Shown here piece after piece: positions 44,841 to 53,660 of a DNA stretch of 64,000 bases (the first letter of the stretch is position 1; each line of letters opens with the position of its first letter). Origin of the DNA: Shewanella maritima (GTDB taxonomy: Bacteria; Pseudomonadota; Gammaproteobacteria; Enterobacterales; Shewanellaceae); assembly GCF_004295345.1 (NCBI RefSeq), contig NZ_CP036200.1, positions 2,820,001-2,884,000 on the forward strand. The letters run 5' to 3'. A program made the position numbers and the translations under genes. Below the pieces are notes generated by a model, which saw only the letters and a program-made list of their open reading frames with translations, had not been told where the DNA came from and made no database searches.

Positions 44841-46856
44841 ATGCTGCTTGGTAATAAACCCAGCACTGTCACCTTTGGTGATAGTCCTTCACGCAACCCA
44901 TTTGCCGTTATTTTCTATTTTGCCATTATCGCTCTAGCTGTCATGACCGTGAGCCGTTTAGGTTTAGCGTTTTTGTATGCCGATCGTATAAGCGAAGCTG
45001 ATGGTTGGCTGCATTTGTTCACCCAAGGTCTAAGGGTCGATTTTGCATCACTTTGCTGGGCTTTTGGTATTGCAGCTTTAGGTACAGCTTTATTCTCTGG
45101 CGATCATCTAGTAGGCCGAGTATGGAACTGGGTTTTAAGAATTTGGTTAGTGGCACTTTTGTGGTTAGTGGTGTTTCTTGAAGCGTCGACACCGTCGTTT
45201 CTAGAAGAGTATGGGTTTAGACCTAACCGCTTGTACGTGGAATACCTAATTTATCCAAAAGAAGTGTTCTCTATGCTGTGGACGAGTCGCAAGCTGGAGA
45301 TGATTTTATCCGGGGTGATAACGGTGCTTACTCTTTGGGCTGGTTGGCACTTGTCTGGAAAATTTACCAGCAAACTCTCGTTCCCTAAATGGCACTGGCG
45401 ACCAGTTCTCGCTATTTTAGTCATTGCAGTGTCCCTGCTTGGTGCGCGCTCGACTTTAGGCCACAGACCGCTTAACCCCGCACTGGTGTCATTTTCTAGC
45501 GATCCGTTAGTTAACTCTTTAGTGGTCAATTCAAATTACTCACTATTCTTCGCGATTAAGCAAATGAGTGGTGAAAAAGATGCCAGCAATGTTTATTCAA
45601 GTATGCCGACTCAAGACATTATTGATATTGTGCGCCAAGAAAGCGGCCGCCCAGCAAGTGCGTTTGTTTCTGAGTCTATTCCTACACTGACATATAATGA
45701 GGCAAGCTATCAGGGTAAACCAAAGAATTTAGTGATTATTCTGCAAGAGAGTATGGGCGCGCAATATGTTGGTAGTTTGGGCGGCTTACCACTAACGCCG
45801 AATATCGATGAATTATCTAAAGAGGGTTGGTTTTTCGATAACCTCTACGCCACAGGTACTCGCAGTGTGCGCGGTATTGAGGCCGTTGTCACAGGCTTTA
45901 CGCCGACACCTGCGGCTGCGGTAGTGAAGTTAGGTAAGAGTCAAACTGGCTTTTTCAGCTTGGCAGAGTTTCTAGCTGACAAAGGTTATTCGACCCAATT
46001 CATTTATGGCGGTGAAAGCCATTTCGATAACATGCGCAGTTTCTTTTTGGGTAACGGCTTTACCGAGATTGTTGATCAAGATGATTATCCAAACCCAGCC
46101 TATGTCGCCTCATGGGGCGTGTCAGATGAAGATTTACTGTTTAGAGCTCATGAAGAATTTGAGCAGAAGCATCAGCAAGGTCAGCCTTTCTTTAGCTTAG
46201 TGTTTACCTCAACCAATCATGAGCCATATGACTATCCTGAGGGGCGTATTGAACCTTATGAAGAGCCAGCGTTTACGGTCAAAAATGCGGTGAAATATGC
46301 AGACTATGCTGTGGGTGAGTTTTTCAAAAAAGCTAAGCAAGCCGATTATTGGAAGGACACTGTATTTGTGATAGTTGCCGATCACGATAACCGAGTTGGT
46401 GGTAATAATTTAGTGCCCATTCCGCGTTTTCGTATTCCGGGGCTAATTATTGGTGGCGGCGTTGAGCCCAAACTTGATGAACGCGTTGTGAGTCAAATTG
46501 ATATGGGGCCTACATTGCTATCGCTTATCGGTGCATCTGGCAATTATCCAATGCTGGGGCGTGATTTAACCAAACAGCCGCAAGATTGGCCTGGTAGAGC
46601 CTTGATGCAGTACGGGCAAAACTTTGGCTTGATGGAAGGTAATCAGGTGACTATGTTGCAACCTCAGGGCCCGGCAGAAACCTATACTTATGAAAGAGAC
46701 ACTGAACAGCTAACGAGTTTACCTGTGGATGAGCAACAAGCTGAAAGAGCATTGGCATGGATTCTTTGGGGCAGTCATGCCTATAACAATTATCTGTATA
46801 AATCCCAGGATTCGACATCTGAATTAAGCGAAAGCAGTCAGGTGTTAGCTAAATAA
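44841..46856 (+). CDS. LTA synthase / MdoB-type membrane sulfatase
   Basis: Encodes 671 residues. Five transmembrane helices (about 20-215) precede a periplasmic sulfatase-fold domain. Catalytic-type residues are visible: the metal-binding Glu in ILQESMGAQYVGSL, the nucleophile Thr in YATGTRSVRGIEAV and the Asp/His pair in VIVADHDNRVGG. This is the architecture of lipoteichoic acid synthase and the E. coli phosphoglycerol transferases (MdoB), which transfer glycerol or ethanolamine phosphate from phospholipid to a cell-envelope sugar. Substrate is not evident. GGAG precedes the ATG. Appears monocistronic. Confidence 0.85.
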   Translation: MLLGNKPSTVTFGDSPSRNPFAVIFYFAIIALAVMTVSRLGLAFLYADRISEADGWLHLFTQGLRVDFASLCWAFGIAALGTALFSGDHLVGRVWNWVLRIWLVALLWLVVFLEASTPSFLEEYGFRPNRLYVEYLIYPKEVFSMLWTSRKLEMILSGVITVLTLWAGWHLSGKFTSKLSFPKWHWRPVLAILVIAVSLLGARSTLGHRPLNPALVSFSSDPLVNSLVVNSNYSLFFAIKQMSGEKDASNVYSSMPTQDIIDIVRQESGRPASAFVSESIPTLTYNEASYQGKPKNLVIILQESMGAQYVGSLGGLPLTPNIDELSKEGWFFDNLYATGTRSVRGIEAVVTGFTPTPAAAVVKLGKSQTGFFSLAEFLADKGYSTQFIYGGESHFDNMRSFFLGNGFTEIVDQDDYPNPAYVASWGVSDEDLLFRAHEEFEQKHQQGQPFFSLVFTSTNHEPYDYPEGRIEPYEEPAFTVKNAVKYADYAVGEFFKKAKQADYWKDTVFVIVADHDNRVGGNNLVPIPRFRIPGLIIGGGVEPKLDERVVSQIDMGPTLLSLIGASGNYPMLGRDLTKQPQDWPGRALMQYGQNFGLMEGNQVTMLQPQGPAETYTYERDTEQLTSLPVDEQQAERALAWILWGSHAYNNYLYKSQDSTSELSESSQVLAK

Positions 46857-46891
46857 GCTCAGGTTAGACAAGAGGGTTAAACAAGTGCGCC

Positions 46892-47413
46892 CTAAATTGT
46901 CGCGCTAATGTTGGCAGGCAAGCTGGTAACAGTTTGCTGCTGATAAAAGCTCTGCACGTGCTGCGCTAGCTGCTTAATCACCTGCGGAGATTGCCCGCGC
47001 AAGTTTTGGCTGTTCAATTGCCGCTGCGCAGGCGCTTTTTGCTGTGATTGCGGGTTTTGATTTGCGACAAAAATATCTTTTCGCTGCAGTGCTGGTGCAT
47101 TACGGTTGGCTTTTAGAGCTCTGGCCTGCGCTTGCGCTTGCGCTTTCGCCACTAATGGGTTGTGTTTGGCCGCTTGTTGCTGCGCCCCTTGCTCTTGCGA
47201 CTGCTGTTTGGCTGATTGCTGTTGTTGTTTCTCAGCGATGCTGTGGGCTGGAGCTCGTTCATGTTGCGGGTTAAAAGCGCGCTCTTCGTGGCCTTTGGTC
47301 GGTTCTTGGGGAGGAATGATTGGTGGTCTTTGCTGATTATCCGTGCGTGCAAGGTCTGTCGCAACATTGCTGGTTGCGATTGGCACCTGAGGATAATTGG
47401 TATTAATCAGCAT
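46892..47413 (-). CDS. Gln/Ala-rich hypothetical protein, probably disordered
   Basis: Encodes 173 residues without signal peptide, transmembrane helix or recognised domain. The centre (about 60-105) is made up of Gln, Ala and Lys with repeated QAQA and QQQ patterns; the C-terminus has a short helical segment (VIKQLAQHVQSFYQQQ). The ribosome-binding site is weak. No operon partner: it is followed by the sulfatase gene on the other strand and preceded by bioH. I cannot assign a function; the reading frame could also be maintained partly by low-complexity composition, but its clear N- and C-terminal non-repetitive parts support a real gene. Confidence 0.6.
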   Translation of the reverse strand: MLINTNYPQVPIATSNVATDLARTDNQQRPPIIPPQEPTKGHEERAFNPQHERAPAHSIAEKQQQQSAKQQSQEQGAQQQAAKHNPLVAKAQAQAQARALKANRNAPALQRKDIFVANQNPQSQQKAPAQRQLNSQNLRGQSPQVIKQLAQHVQSFYQQQTVTSLPANISATI

Positions 47414-47510
47414 AAATGTTTGCTCACTCAGCCAAAGCTAACTTAATTCAAACTTGTACTTCGCTTAAATTATAACCAAATATTTGCTTGGATACTACAG
47501 AATAGCTGCG

Positions 47511-47567
47511 CGTTTGTAGCCAGTTAACTTTGTGTTTGTAGCCAGTTAAGTTTGTGTTTGTAGCCAA
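47511..47567. repeat. 22-base tandem repeats at the 3' end of bioH
   Basis: Two full 22-base copies (47524-47545 and 47546-47567) and one partial copy (47511-47523) of a unit that includes TTTGTGTTTGTAGCCA. The copy nearest bioH encodes its last residues NWLQTQT and the stop. Slipped-strand duplication of the gene end explains it. Confidence 0.85.
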
Positions 47568-48376
47568 TTAGCTAGCTCAGATTCAAACTCTTCGGCATGA
47601 GAAATAAACGGCGCATGGGAGGCTTTAGCAAAGCTAATATCTTTGATGTTAGGACGCGTTGTTAGCATAGGCACCATTTTAAAAGGCACTAAACCATCTA
47701 ATTTTCCCCACAGTCGCAGCCATGGCTGATCAATTCGCTCAAGCTGCGCGCGTAAGTCCACCTCAGCTAAAAACGTCAGCCCTATGCTCAAAGCTTGTGG
47801 GTTAGGTAAAGGCTTGGCTAAAACCAGTTGCTTTAGTTGCTTGATGTCAGCCTTTGCATGAGGGCTGCCCATGGCCTGAATTGCCAGGAACTGCTCTACC
47901 GTTTTGGCTAGGTCTTGTTGTAGTGAGTGAGAGAATTGCTTTAACACTTTCGCCTGTATGCCAGGCCAGCTTCGCTCATCTTGTTGCTCACGCGCCATAA
48001 AGCAAGGTGATGAAGCCACAGTCACTAGTGCGCTAACTGAATCTGGATGGTTAATTGCAATATGGCTTGCCAGTAAACCACCTAATGACCAGCCTACCCA
48101 AATCGCATTTTGTGGTAATTGATTGACTAAGGTTTGTGCCCAAGCGGCGAAACTTTGTTGATTAAACTCTTGACCTTCGAATTGGCTGTCACCAAAACCA
48201 GGCAAATCGACCAAATGTACTCTATAGTTTAATTGCGTTAAGGCTTTTGCAAGGCGGTTGAATACCGCGCTGTTTACGCCCCAACCGTGCAGTAATATCA
48301 CATCTTTTCCCGAACCTATGCTTTCAATTGCAAGTTGTGGGGTTAAAGCAGAGTGTTGCTGAGACTGTGTTGGCAT
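47546..48376 (-). CDS. bioH: Pimeloyl-ACP methyl ester esterase
   Basis: Encodes 276 residues of an alpha/beta hydrolase that removes the methyl group from pimeloyl-ACP methyl ester in biotin synthesis. Matches to E. coli BioH: VILLHGWGVNSAVF, the nucleophile elbow WVGWSLGGLLASHIAI, VTVASSPCFMA, LRLWGKLDGLVPFKMVPML and FAKASHAPFISHAEEF (catalytic His). The ATG at 48376 is used; an upstream frame to 48436 would overlap divergent comF. Start-codon spacing to comF is 48 bases. Gene order bioH/comF/nfuA agrees with E. coli. Confidence 0.92.
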   Translation of the reverse strand: MPTQSQQHSALTPQLAIESIGSGKDVILLHGWGVNSAVFNRLAKALTQLNYRVHLVDLPGFGDSQFEGQEFNQQSFAAWAQTLVNQLPQNAIWVGWSLGGLLASHIAINHPDSVSALVTVASSPCFMAREQQDERSWPGIQAKVLKQFSHSLQQDLAKTVEQFLAIQAMGSPHAKADIKQLKQLVLAKPLPNPQALSIGLTFLAEVDLRAQLERIDQPWLRLWGKLDGLVPFKMVPMLTTRPNIKDISFAKASHAPFISHAEEFESELANWLQTQT

Positions 48377-48424
48377 AAAATAACGCTCGTATTTCAAGGA
48401 AGAGATAAGGTTAAGGGCTAATGT

Positions 48425-49309
48425 ATGGACTCGCATGTATCGGAAGAAAGCCGCACTATTGCCAAGATATTTGCCAACAGAGTGACTAAGGGATTAACCA
48501 AAGGTTGGCGCCAACTCAGTTATTGGCTTCGCGTTAGTTTACCCAACCGCTGCATGCTGTGCCAGCAGCAGATTGAATCTGTCAGTTCAGCGCATCATCT
48601 GCATCAACCCCATTCTCGCCAAGTGCACTTAGACTCCTCGCATTTTCACCCGTCACAATCATACAAGTTTGCCAGCGGGATTTGCCATGAATGCCTCAGC
48701 GCTTGTCGCTATCAGTATGATGCATGTTTAGGTTGTGGTTACGAGCTCACAACGACCGCTGATTATTGTGGTAAGTGCCAGCGAACCATGCCGATTCCGG
48801 TTGTTGCGCCTTGTAGTTACCATGATGGTATTGCGCCGCTTATTACCGCGATAAAGTATCAACAAAACTTTGCCGCACTCGATGCTTTAGTTGAGCTGTT
48901 AGCTGCAAGAGTTGAATATTTGCTGAGTTGTGATCTGATCAAACTACCACAAGTACTGATCCCGGTACCACTGCATCAAAATCGTCAGCGCCACCGAGGT
49001 TTTAATCAGGCACATATGATTGCCGAAAAACTTGGTGCTAGGTTGTCAATTCCAGTAATAGACGATTGCGTTATTAAGGTGCTCGATACACCGCCACAAG
49101 CTCAGCTAGACGGTAAGCAGCGCCGGCAATTGAACGCAAAAGCCTATCAAGTTGTTGGCGAGTTATCGATGCAGCGAGTGGCGATTATTGATGATGTGGT
49201 AACGACTGGGAGCACAGTAGAGGCGATTGCAGATTTACTCTATACCAAAGGTATTTATTGTCAGGCTTGGTGTCTAGCAAGGGCTGAAGCGCCCTTGCTC
49301 AAGTTTTAA
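48425..49309 (+). CDS. ComF/GntX family phosphoribosyltransferase-like protein
   Basis: Encodes 294 residues. A cysteine-rich zinc-binding region is present (NRCMLCQQQ, ICHECLSAC and CLGCGYEL ... CGKCQ, about 40-120), followed by a type I phosphoribosyltransferase fold with LIPVPLHQNRQRHRGFNQAHMIAEKL and the PRPP-loop motif VAIIDDVVTTGSTVEAI. ComF proteins take part in DNA uptake in competent bacteria; E. coli GntX is the orthologue in the same location next to nfuA. AAGGG precedes the ATG at suitable spacing. The first 40 residues are longer than usual, so an internal start is possible. Confidence 0.88.
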   Translation: MDSHVSEESRTIAKIFANRVTKGLTKGWRQLSYWLRVSLPNRCMLCQQQIESVSSAHHLHQPHSRQVHLDSSHFHPSQSYKFASGICHECLSACRYQYDACLGCGYELTTTADYCGKCQRTMPIPVVAPCSYHDGIAPLITAIKYQQNFAALDALVELLAARVEYLLSCDLIKLPQVLIPVPLHQNRQRHRGFNQAHMIAEKLGARLSIPVIDDCVIKVLDTPPQAQLDGKQRRQLNAKAYQVVGELSMQRVAIIDDVVTTGSTVEAIADLLYTKGIYCQAWCLARAEAPLLKF

Positions 49310-49351
49310 AAAGGCTGATTTTAGTAACCGATTTAGCAAGCGGATTTTAAG

Positions 49352-51937
49352 CTAACGTAAGCCACCTGGCATAAAGTACAGCGCGTTTGCGTAAATCTTC
49401 TCGCTGCCGAGCCAAATATTACGAAATACCAGGTTGTCACTTAACGCAACTACTGCACCTTTACCTTTACGCTCAACCACAATGGCACCCTGATTCGAAA
49501 ACGCGCCCTGGTATTCTTTCGCCATATAGCCACTCTTCAACACATTATCGCTATAACTCGCGGCAAGAGTAAAAGGTGTCGTGACTGTGCTAAATGCCAT
49601 TGGGCGATTCTTTAACACCGACAATGGCGAGCTTAAACCAAAGTTTATTGGGTGTGATAAATCAAGATCCAGTGACACAATTGCGCCGCCAATAGATTGC
49701 TTGGCGCGCAGCTCGCTGCGCTGATTGAAGTTAAGACCTTCGGTATCAAAAAGTTTGCGATAAAAACCAGTAGATTGGGGTTTAGCATCTAATAGGTTAT
49801 GGGCATCAAGCCATCTTAAGGCGCGCTTTTGCGCCACAATCACACCGCCGTCTTTGACAAAGCGCTCCAATTTGCTGGCGGCTTGGTCACCAAAGTGATT
49901 TAGGCTACCGTCAGCGATATAGATGTGGCTGTAACGGCTTAAGTCGCTTTCAAGCAGGCGATCTGCATTGATCATCGACAGTGGTTGTCCGAGCGTTTTG
50001 TCCATGTAATACCAAATCTCACCCGATTCAGTTGAGCTGACGCTGCGACCTGTGATTAATAGTGGTTTTACTTCGGCGATGTATTTAAAGTCATCGCTGC
50101 CTAAATCCATATTGGTGTTCGCCATCGCTGTAGTGACAGCCACCACTTCAAGTCGCTGCTTATCGACCAGCTTGGCTACCGTCTCTAGTAGTACTTGTGA
50201 TGTTAACTCAGGTTGCTTCACCGGTATTTGCAATGTTCCTGCACCAAAGCTGCGCTCGCCTGCTGCAGTGTTGATGGCAAAGGGCTGACTGGCGAACTTC
50301 ACTTTTATCTTTGCCTTATGCAGTTGGCTAACTAGCATCGCGGCTCCTGTCTGTTGCCAGTCAATGAGTAGGGCAACAGTACTTTCGCGCCATGGCTCAG
50401 TAGCACTGCTCCATGGCGCGAGCGTATCGGTCAATTGTTTTTGGCTAATGGCAACATTGGTTACGCTAGCTAGATCAAAGGCCGCGCTCATATCCCAGCT
50501 CGATACATCGTAGAAGGTAGCATCTTCAAATTCAGTACGCTTATCAAATAAGGCTTTTACTAAATCAGATTGTGGTTGCTTAACAGGAATGAACAGGCTG
50601 TCTTGTGGCAAGTATTGATGCTGAGCATGCTGCTGAGTTTGCTTTAAATAGTGGAATTGAATTTGATGCTGCTCGAGCAAGCTTGCAAGCTCAATAAGTC
50701 GCAGCGAGTCACCTTTAGTTGATACTAAGCGGCCTTTAGGTTTGCTGGCAGTTTTAGTTTGCTTACCTTGATAAAAATCTCTTTGGTAATCCACTAGCTT
50801 TGTTTTTAGTGCCATTGCACCTTTTAAGCTAGAGATTGAGGTAGTGAATTGATTGTCGATGGCATGACTAAAGGTAAGCAAGCCCGAATCTGTATGTTGC
50901 TGCTGCCCTCTAGCGCTAGCTTGCTCGAACAGTACACCAATGGCGCCATTAATGTCTGGGTAGGTTGAGCCTTTGCCGTAAAAGAAGTCATCAAATCTTT
51001 GTTTAGAAAAGTACACCTGCTTGACTTCATCGAGTGCTTTACGGTGGAAGTTAGCTAGCTCGTTGGTCAGTTGTTGATTTTTATCCTGGGTTAATGGGTG
51101 CACGCGAGTTGGCACCCCTGGTTGGAAGAAGTAAGAGCGATTGTGTCCCATCTCGTGAAAATCACCTACGAGATGTGGCTGCCATTTATGGAAAAATGCT
51201 ACTCGCCCCTGACTTGAGTCATGGCGTAAGAAAAGCCAGTCACGGTTCATGTCAGCCCAGTAATGGTTGCCACGGCCACTAGGCCAATTTTGTTTGTGCT
51301 CTCTATGCTGTGGATCGCTTACCAGAGTTTGTCCACGATGATTGTTAGCCCAGGTCGAGAAACGATCGAATCCATCTGGATTTTGTACTGGCGTGATAAG
51401 AACGATAGCTTGCTCTAATAATTGTTTTACCCAGGCATCGTTACTTGCCGTTAGGTAGTGGCTGATAGCCATTGCCGCGTGGGCTCCGCTAGGTTCATCA
51501 CCGTGAATAGAGTAGGCAAGCCAAATCACCAGTGGTGCCTGACTTTCGTCGCCTTGTTTTACTTTGGCGCGTTGAGTCAGTATCTGCGCTAGGTTTTGTT
51601 GATTAGATTTACTGGTGATCACCAGAGACAGCTGCTCTCGGCGCTCGGCGCTGAAGCCGGCTGAGTCTAATGATGTACGCTCACTTTGTGCATCAAGTTT
51701 ACGCAGGTATTGATTGATTTGGTCGTGGCGTAGATGCCACTCACCTAAAGGGTAGCCTAAGTGTTGTTCAGGCGTAGTGATCGTTTGATCAATTGCCGAG
51801 TTGGCTAACAACTGATTAATGCGTGTATCGCTATTGGCTTGGACAGCTGAGACGCCAAAAAGTAGAGTTACGACAAAAAATGAGCGAAAAACATGAGAAA
51901 TACACTGGTTTGCTAATTGCTTAAGATTAATGCTCAT
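49352..51937 (-). CDS. Secreted M14-type zinc carboxypeptidase family protein
   Basis: Encodes about 861 residues. A signal peptide ends near SAVQA. The N-terminal M14 domain has the zinc motif HGDEPSGAH (H..E) and a downstream His in DFHEMGHNRSYFF; the sequence NPDGFDRFSTWANNHRGQ is typical for M14 peptidases. The long C-terminal part (about 400-861) includes a segment with DGGVIVAQKRALRWL resembling the glutamine-amidotransferase-like domain often fused to such peptidases. Substrate unknown. It is placed between comF and nfuA, genes that are adjacent in E. coli. The ATG at 51937 is preferred over one 16 codons upstream because it gives the better signal peptide. Confidence 0.85.
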   Translation of the reverse strand: MSINLKQLANQCISHVFRSFFVVTLLFGVSAVQANSDTRINQLLANSAIDQTITTPEQHLGYPLGEWHLRHDQINQYLRKLDAQSERTSLDSAGFSAERREQLSLVITSKSNQQNLAQILTQRAKVKQGDESQAPLVIWLAYSIHGDEPSGAHAAMAISHYLTASNDAWVKQLLEQAIVLITPVQNPDGFDRFSTWANNHRGQTLVSDPQHREHKQNWPSGRGNHYWADMNRDWLFLRHDSSQGRVAFFHKWQPHLVGDFHEMGHNRSYFFQPGVPTRVHPLTQDKNQQLTNELANFHRKALDEVKQVYFSKQRFDDFFYGKGSTYPDINGAIGVLFEQASARGQQQHTDSGLLTFSHAIDNQFTTSISSLKGAMALKTKLVDYQRDFYQGKQTKTASKPKGRLVSTKGDSLRLIELASLLEQHQIQFHYLKQTQQHAQHQYLPQDSLFIPVKQPQSDLVKALFDKRTEFEDATFYDVSSWDMSAAFDLASVTNVAISQKQLTDTLAPWSSATEPWRESTVALLIDWQQTGAAMLVSQLHKAKIKVKFASQPFAINTAAGERSFGAGTLQIPVKQPELTSQVLLETVAKLVDKQRLEVVAVTTAMANTNMDLGSDDFKYIAEVKPLLITGRSVSSTESGEIWYYMDKTLGQPLSMINADRLLESDLSRYSHIYIADGSLNHFGDQAASKLERFVKDGGVIVAQKRALRWLDAHNLLDAKPQSTGFYRKLFDTEGLNFNQRSELRAKQSIGGAIVSLDLDLSHPINFGLSSPLSVLKNRPMAFSTVTTPFTLAASYSDNVLKSGYMAKEYQGAFSNQGAIVVERKGKGAVVALSDNLVFRNIWLGSEKIYANALYFMPGGLR

Positions 51938-52140
51938 TACCTGCCCATCACTGAGATATTTGTTATTAATTATGAGCATAACCATACTGCTATTAACCTG
52001 AAACTACCATTAAGAAATGCGATATGGGCTATATTTTCATCGCCAAGTTGGGTTAAGGGCTACAAAGCCATGGCAACTAGGAGTATCATTAGCCTAATTC
52101 TTACTAATTCACTCAGGTATCCCCTGACGGAGCACGTTTT

Positions 52141-52716
52141 ATGATCAGCATTACCGAAGCCGCTCAAGCTCATTTTGTTAAGCTACTGGCAGATCAACCA
52201 GAAGGTACGCACATTCGTGTGTTTGTGATTAGTCCAGGTACAGCTCAAGCAGAGTGCGGCGTTTCTTACTGTCCACCTGATGCCGTTGAAGCTGACGATA
52301 CTGAATTACCATTTAATGGTTTCAGCGCTATGGTTGATGAAAAAAGCGCGCCATTTTTGGAAGAAGCATCAATTGATTTCGTTACCGACCAACTGGGTTC
52401 GCAGTTAACGCTTAAAGCGCCAAACGCCAAAATGCGTAAAGTGGCTGACGATGCACCACTTGCTGAGCGTATTGAGTACATTATTCAGTCTGAGATTAAC
52501 CCTCAGCTAGCTAGCCATGGTGGTAACATCATGCTGGTTGAAATTGATGAAGGCACTGCAGTGCTGCAATTTGGTGGTGGCTGTAATGGTTGCTCACAAG
52601 TTGATATCACTCTAAAAGATGGTATTGAAAAGCAGTTACTAGAACGCTTTCCGAATGAGCTAACTGGCGTGCGCGACGTAACTGACCATCAGCACGGTGC
52701 TCATTCTTACGCTTAA
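52141..52716 (+). CDS. nfuA: Fe-S biogenesis protein NfuA
   Basis: Encodes 191 residues, as in E. coli. An N-terminal degenerate A-type (IscA-like) domain (about 1-95) is followed by a NifU-like domain with the cluster-binding CxxC at Cys148 and Cys151 ([12 protein letters not shown]). NfuA carries 4Fe-4S clusters to apoproteins, mainly under stress or iron starvation. The gene order with bioH and comF supports identity. A terminator follows. Confidence 0.97.
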   Translation: MISITEAAQAHFVKLLADQPEGTHIRVFVISPGTAQAECGVSYCPPDAVEADDTELPFNGFSAMVDEKSAPFLEEASIDFVTDQLGSQLTLKAPNAKMRKVADDAPLAERIEYIIQSEINPQLASHGGNIMLVEIDEGTAVLQFGGGCNGCSQVDITLKDGIEKQLLERFPNELTGVRDVTDHQHGAHSYA

Positions 52717-52757
52717 TTGCATTGGTAAGCTCAGCAATAACTCGCTGAGATAATTAT

Positions 52758-52783
52758 AAAAACCGCCAGTTGGCGGTTTTTTT
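52758..52783 (+). terminator. Terminator of nfuA
   Basis: Stem AAAAACCGCC (52758-52767) / GGCGGTTTTT (52772-52781), loop AGTT, T-run continuing to 52783. Confidence 0.93.
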
Positions 52784-52917
52784 GTGGCAGATCACGTTCG
52801 TTCACTTATGAGCGTAATATGCTAATCTTATTATATGGATGTTTAATAACCTTAACTCTGAATAAGGAAGTGTTGAGACCTCTAGTACAGAGTTCAGGTT
52901 AAATTTAAGTAGGTGCA

Positions 52918-53487
52918 ATGAAATCTAGGCAAGATGTTGAGCGCGGCTTTACCTTAATCGAGCTTGTTGTCGTTATCATTATTTTGGCGGTGATAGCAGT
53001 GATTGCTGCGCCTAAGTTTCTCGATGTGAAGCGTGATGCTGAAATTAGCCGCGCTAAGGCTGTCGCTGCAGCGTATCAGCAGTCAGTGTCGTTTGTGCAC
53101 ACGCGCTGGCAAATGTTAGGTATTAACACCTTTACTAATGATTTGCCCGGATTTGGTAATGATGATTTTGATGTCAATGCTAATGGATACCCATTAGGTA
53201 TCGATAAGGGCAATCCTATGGGCAACCCCGATAATGTCGGTCGTGGGCAGCAAGGCTGTATTGATTTGTGGAATAACCTACTTACCGACCCACCAAGCGT
53301 ATCGCGCAATGATGATGGTAGTGACTACCAGTCGTATCGTCATCAGGATGATAACTCTAATTCTGGTCATGCCTCACAATGCACTTATGTTCTGCGCACA
53401 TTGGGTGAAACTCGTGGGCGGCGCAATGCCGAAATCAAAATTCAATATGACTCAGTTGGCGGTACGGCCAAACTGATTATTCAGTAA
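52918..53487 (+). CDS. Type IV pilin-like protein (MshA/MshB type)
   Basis: Encodes 189 residues. A short leader MKSRQDVERG is followed by the prepilin peptidase site G10|F11 and the GFTLIELVVVIIILAVIAVIAAPKF helix, with the essential Glu at mature position 5. The pattern APKFLDVKRDAE is typical of MSHA-family pilins. A C-terminal cysteine pair (GCIDLW and SQCTYVL) probably forms the D-region disulfide. It is a lone gene with its own terminator, not in an msh operon, so it may be a minor or alternative pilin. The name mshB is possible but not established. Confidence 0.85.
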   Translation: MKSRQDVERGFTLIELVVVIIILAVIAVIAAPKFLDVKRDAEISRAKAVAAAYQQSVSFVHTRWQMLGINTFTNDLPGFGNDDFDVNANGYPLGIDKGNPMGNPDNVGRGQQGCIDLWNNLLTDPPSVSRNDDGSDYQSYRHQDDNSNSGHASQCTYVLRTLGETRGRRNAEIKIQYDSVGGTAKLIIQ

Positions 53488-53610
53488 TAAATGATTGGTA
53501 AGTTTATGTAGCTGTTAAGCGGGTGAGATCTCATGCGCTTGCACTAGCCTGTTAAAGGCTCTCCTATTGCAGCCCTTATCTGTACCTCAACAAATTAGCT
53601 ATATCCCAAT

Positions 53611-53639
53611 AAAAAGTGGCTCACGGAGAGCCACTTTTT
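53611..53639. terminator. Terminator between the pilin and the PepSY gene
   Basis: AAAAAGTGGCTC (53611-53622) / GAGCCACTTTTT (53628-53639), 5-base loop, A- and T-runs on either side; works for both convergent genes. Confidence 0.92.
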
Positions 53640-53660
53640 ATTTATATATTACTTTCTCAA

